From Brevibacterium aurantiacum (GTDB lineage Bacteria > Actinomycetota > Actinomycetes > Actinomycetales > Brevibacteriaceae), in the NCBI RefSeq assembly GCF_007558825.1, contig NZ_VLTK01000013.1, positions 54,941-118,940 on the forward strand: 64,000 bases of DNA, in the 5' to 3' direction. Within the stretch, counting starts at the first letter, position 1; the number at the start of each line of letters is the position of its first letter. The notes under the pieces were generated by a model. It had not been told where the DNA came from. It made no database searches and worked only from the letters and a program-made list of their open reading frames with translations. Below are positions 61,565 to 64,000 of this stretch, one piece after another. Position numbers and translations under genes: made by a program.

Positions 61565-62767
61565 GTGAACAACGCTCCAACTCGATCAACTTCGGAGAAG
61601 TCTGATCAGTCAGCATCTAGCGGCCCCGTCTTGGACGGCTTGAAGGTTCTTGAATTGGGAACGGTCATCATGGCGCCGTATGCAGGAAAGATTCTTACCG
61701 ATCTTGGTGCCACAGTGATCAAAGCCGAGCAACCGGGCGGGGACATCGGCAGAAGAATCGGCCTTGGCGGGGGCTCCGGAGATAGCGTGTTGTCAATGAA
61801 CCTCAATGCTTCAAAGCACAGTATTGAGATAGATGCCGGAGCCGAATCAGATCAGCCGGCCCTCGAACACCTGATCAGTTGGTCGGATGTCATCATCACC
61901 AATCTGCTTCCTCGTCGACGTCGTCGCTACGGGCTGAATTGGGAGAATGTCCGACGACTGAACCCTCGAGCTATTCTTTGCACGGCACAAGGTTTCTCGT
62001 CTCATACCGACATGGGAGATCGACCAGCCTATGACGACATCGTCCAAGCAGGGTCAGGTGTCGCAGATACATACCGCTTGCGGGATGGAAGGCCAAGCTA
62101 TTCTCCCTATGTCGTGGCCGACAAAGTCTGCGGAATGACCATGGTCCAAGCTGTCTTGGCGGCTCTATTCAAGACGCAGGCGAGCGGAAAGGGCACGTGG
62201 GTCGATGTTCCGATGGTCGAAACAATGGCGGCGTTCACGTTGGTCGAACACCTTGGTGGCCAGACTTACTCCCCGCCCCGCGGAGATGTCGGATGGTCGC
62301 GTGTGCTCTCCCCCGAACACAGGCCGCATCAGGCTCTCGACGGCTTCATGTGTGTAATGCCCTATACAGATAAGAACTGGTCGGATTTCTGCAAGATAAT
62401 CGACCGGCCCGACTATCTGAACCACCCAGATCTACTTTCCAATCAAGCAAGAACTCGTAACCCGCGAGTCTATGAGTCTGTTCTCGCCGAGTATGCCGCG
62501 ACACGTACGTGTACGCAGATCCGGGAAGAATGCGAACCCTACTCAATCCCTGTTCAAAAGGTCATGAGGGTCGAGGACATACCAACTGACGAATATCTGG
62601 GGGCCTCGTCAATGTTCTCGCGTGCTTCACACTCAAAGGAAGGCGACTTCGTCCACGTAGGATCACCACTCACTTTCGTCGACCATCCACGCCCCCCGGT
62701 AAAAGAGACATCGGCAATCGATGCTGATCGCGCCGAGGTGTTCAAAATGATCGGCTACTCGAATTGA
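61565..62767 (+). CDS. Family III CoA-transferase (CaiB/BaiF type)
   Basis: 400 residues from GTG 61565 (GAGGA eight bases upstream). Family features: VLDGLKVLELGTVIMAPYAG, LTDLGATVIKAEQPGGDIGR, SDVIITNLLPRRRRRYGL, YDDIVQAGSGVADTY, and the active-site Asp in PYVVADKVCGMTM. Members transfer CoA between carboxylates (oxalate, carnitine, succinate to itaconate and others). In the TRAP operon it most likely activates the imported acid for the acyl-CoA dehydrogenase. The natural CoA donor and acceptor are not readable. Confidence 0.92.
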   Translation: MNNAPTRSTSEKSDQSASSGPVLDGLKVLELGTVIMAPYAGKILTDLGATVIKAEQPGGDIGRRIGLGGGSGDSVLSMNLNASKHSIEIDAGAESDQPALEHLISWSDVIITNLLPRRRRRYGLNWENVRRLNPRAILCTAQGFSSHTDMGDRPAYDDIVQAGSGVADTYRLRDGRPSYSPYVVADKVCGMTMVQAVLAALFKTQASGKGTWVDVPMVETMAAFTLVEHLGGQTYSPPRGDVGWSRVLSPEHRPHQALDGFMCVMPYTDKNWSDFCKIIDRPDYLNHPDLLSNQARTRNPRVYESVLAEYAATRTCTQIREECEPYSIPVQKVMRVEDIPTDEYLGASSMFSRASHSKEGDFVHVGSPLTFVDHPRPPVKETSAIDADRAEVFKMIGYSN

Positions 62768-62812
62768 CTCTGTACGCTGTTTCTCACACCACTATCCGGT
62801 AAGAGAGAGTCC

Positions 62813-63526
62813 ATGACATCGACACATCGTACGGTGAATCGTATTGTTCGAATTCTTGAGTCGGTCGCCCGATCGGGAGCCACAGCAGTGAGCCTGGCGA
62901 CTCTCGCACGTGAGCTCGAAGCTCCCAAGAGCAGCGTCTACGGTTTCGTCAGAGGATTATGTGCGGAAGGATATCTCGATGAAGTCCACGACGGCTACGT
63001 CCTCGGCACCGGCGTCGCGCATGTCCTCGGTCCAGCAGAGAACTCGGTTGTGCTGCTCATTGAGGATGTACTTGAAGAGATATCCGCTCGTACTGGTGAG
63101 ACCGTGACCGTTGCTGTTCGTGTTGCCAGTTCCGTTGTCTACGTTCACAGTCTGCCCGCCGACTATGAAGTCTGCTATGTCCCGCAACTCAAGGTCAGGC
63201 GCCCCCTCTTACCGACCTCTTCAGGGAAGCTGTTTTTCGCATTGCAACCAAAACCCGGAGACGAGGAACTGCTCGCTGGCTTCGAGCCCGACCAACGGTC
63301 CAATTTGCAGGCAGAACTGCCTGGAATCAGGTCCTCCGGAACCGCGCTCAATCGTGGAGAGACCGTACCCGACGTGGCCGCTACCGCAGTAGGAGTATTC
63401 GTCGATTCGGTGCTCACTGCAGCGATCACAATAGCTGGCCCAATCACCCGAACTGAACCACACCTCCAACACTACGGAGATATTGCGCGTGAGCTGCTCA
63501 ACGGTGCGGGATTCGGACAACCTTAA
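62813..63526 (+). CDS. IclR family transcriptional regulator
   Basis: 237 residues. Winged helix at the N-terminus (TVNRIVRILESVARSGATAV, LARELEAPKSSVYGFVRGLC), followed by the IclR effector domain, with RRPLLPTSSGKLFFAL carrying the family stretch and a later GVFVDSVLTAAITIAGP. GAGAGAG stands 3-9 bases before ATG 62813. It follows the CoA-transferase in the same direction by 45 bases and probably joins the GntR protein in controlling the acid cluster. Confidence 0.9.
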   Translation: MTSTHRTVNRIVRILESVARSGATAVSLATLARELEAPKSSVYGFVRGLCAEGYLDEVHDGYVLGTGVAHVLGPAENSVVLLIEDVLEEISARTGETVTVAVRVASSVVYVHSLPADYEVCYVPQLKVRRPLLPTSSGKLFFALQPKPGDEELLAGFEPDQRSNLQAELPGIRSSGTALNRGETVPDVAATAVGVFVDSVLTAAITIAGPITRTEPHLQHYGDIARELLNGAGFGQP

Positions 63527-63726
63527 ACCTATGATCGTCTAATTCCACATTAAGTACGACCAGACAGCTGCTGCCTAGAAGATCAGCCGAAGCCGGATTC
63601 CTCTCTAGACCTTCGCTCTGCCTTCCCAGGGGAATTCTTCTTCACCACAAAGCCACTCGACAATATCCGACCTCCAACGGAGCGAAGACCACATGTCTCG
63701 TGACTGCGGAGCTCACCCCAGCTCAC

Positions 63727-63999
63727 TCATTCGTTGAAGAGTGTGTCGATGACTTCCTGAGCTACGAACCTCGCATGCAATATCGGTCGCCTAGCCGGAT
63801 CAACCGATGCCGGAGGCACCCACGCAGGACGCCCGTCTGTGAGCATCACCGTCTCCCACTCCGACCGATCCAACAAATGATGATGAGCAGAACAACTCAA
63901 CATCATATTATTGACATCCGTCTTGCCCTGCTGGGCCCACTCGACAATATGGTGAGCATCACACCACCCCGGCGGAGCATCACAACCGGGGAACGTACA
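63727..63999 (-). CDS. C-terminal part of an HNH endonuclease-domain protein (DUF222 type), cut by the window edge
   Basis: The minus-strand frame is open from 63999 to TGA at 63727-63729, giving 90 residues. HNH motif: CTFPGCDAPPGWCDAHHIVE, then QQGKTDVNNMMLSCSAHHHL with the final His pair. This is the C-terminal signature of actinobacterial DUF222/HNH proteins, usually 400-500 residues long and present in several copies per genome. The start lies beyond 64000. The gap 63530-63726 before it shows nothing. Confidence 0.85.
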   Translation of the reverse strand, partial: CTFPGCDAPPGWCDAHHIVEWAQQGKTDVNNMMLSCSAHHHLLDRSEWETVMLTDGRPAWVPPASVDPARRPILHARFVAQEVIDTLFNE

Positions 64000-64000
64000 T

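Noticed and set aside
63530..63726. Possible attachment site or mobile-element end near the HNH gene
   Set aside because: No inverted or direct repeat, tRNA end or integrase is visible; DUF222/HNH proteins occur as ordinary chromosomal genes in this group.

Overview
The window reads as a chromosomal stretch of a high-GC Gram-positive bacterium (Actinomycetota). The evidence is strongly GC-biased codon third positions, GGAGG-type ribosome sites, lipobox signal peptides, DesK/NarL-type two-component pairs, PucR-type and Rrf2 regulators, and a DUF222-type HNH protein at the right edge. The combination of mevalonate/HMG-CoA catabolism, quaternary-amine Rieske demethylation and many substrate-specific permeases suggests a Micrococcales soil, skin or cheese type organism such as Brevibacterium; this genus call is inference. 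I see no rRNA, tRNA, CRISPR array, transposase or phage gene.

Layout. 0-7 kb: three ABC-2 type exporter units, one with a TetR repressor and one with a NarL/DesK two-component system. 7-9.1 kb: a GNAT acetyltransferase and an alanine-type aminotransferase. 9.2-15.3 kb: a GAF/PucR regulator followed by class II HMG-CoA reductase, HMG-CoA lyase, a small membrane protein and a TctA-like permease, read as a mevalonate uptake and degradation operon. 15.5-19.5 kb: TauE/SafE exporter with Rrf2 regulator, and a LysR/Orn-Lys-Arg decarboxylase divergent pair. 19.8-21.6 kb: a sigma-70-like factor fused to a membrane anchor and a long acidic Ser/Pro/Glu tail. 22-41.4 kb: an MHS symporter, GntR regulator, DgcA/HpbA-like flavoenzyme, proline racemase/hydroxyproline epimerase, five-gene Opp/Dpp ABC transporter, quinone oxidoreductase with TetR, a Rieske oxygenase with its reductase, LysR, an ornithine cyclodeaminase-family protein and an APC permease. 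This is a plausible catabolic island for betaines or N-methylated/hydroxylated prolines. 41.5-46 kb: two divergent proteins with disordered N-termini and membrane anchors. 46-51.6 kb: an N-acyl-D-amino acid operon (permease, D-aminoacylase, D-serine ammonia-lyase) with a divergent double-length Lrp/AsnC regulator. 51.8-54.2 kb: siderophore-binding lipoprotein and siderophore-interacting reductase. 54.2-56.4 kb: EamA exporter and divergent LysR. 56.5-63.5 kb: acyl-CoA dehydrogenase, GntR, TRAP transporter, family III CoA-transferase and IclR, a carboxylate uptake and activation cluster of somewhat lower GC. 63.7-64 kb: the C-terminal end of an HNH endonuclease-domain protein.

The recurring theme is a local regulator beside a transporter and one to three catabolic enzymes. 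Several intergenic regions carry perfect or near-perfect inverted repeats placed at start codons or -10 boxes, which are good operator candidates. Short tandem arrays (unit 13-26 bp, unrelated in sequence) sit at or just after stop codons in at least six places.
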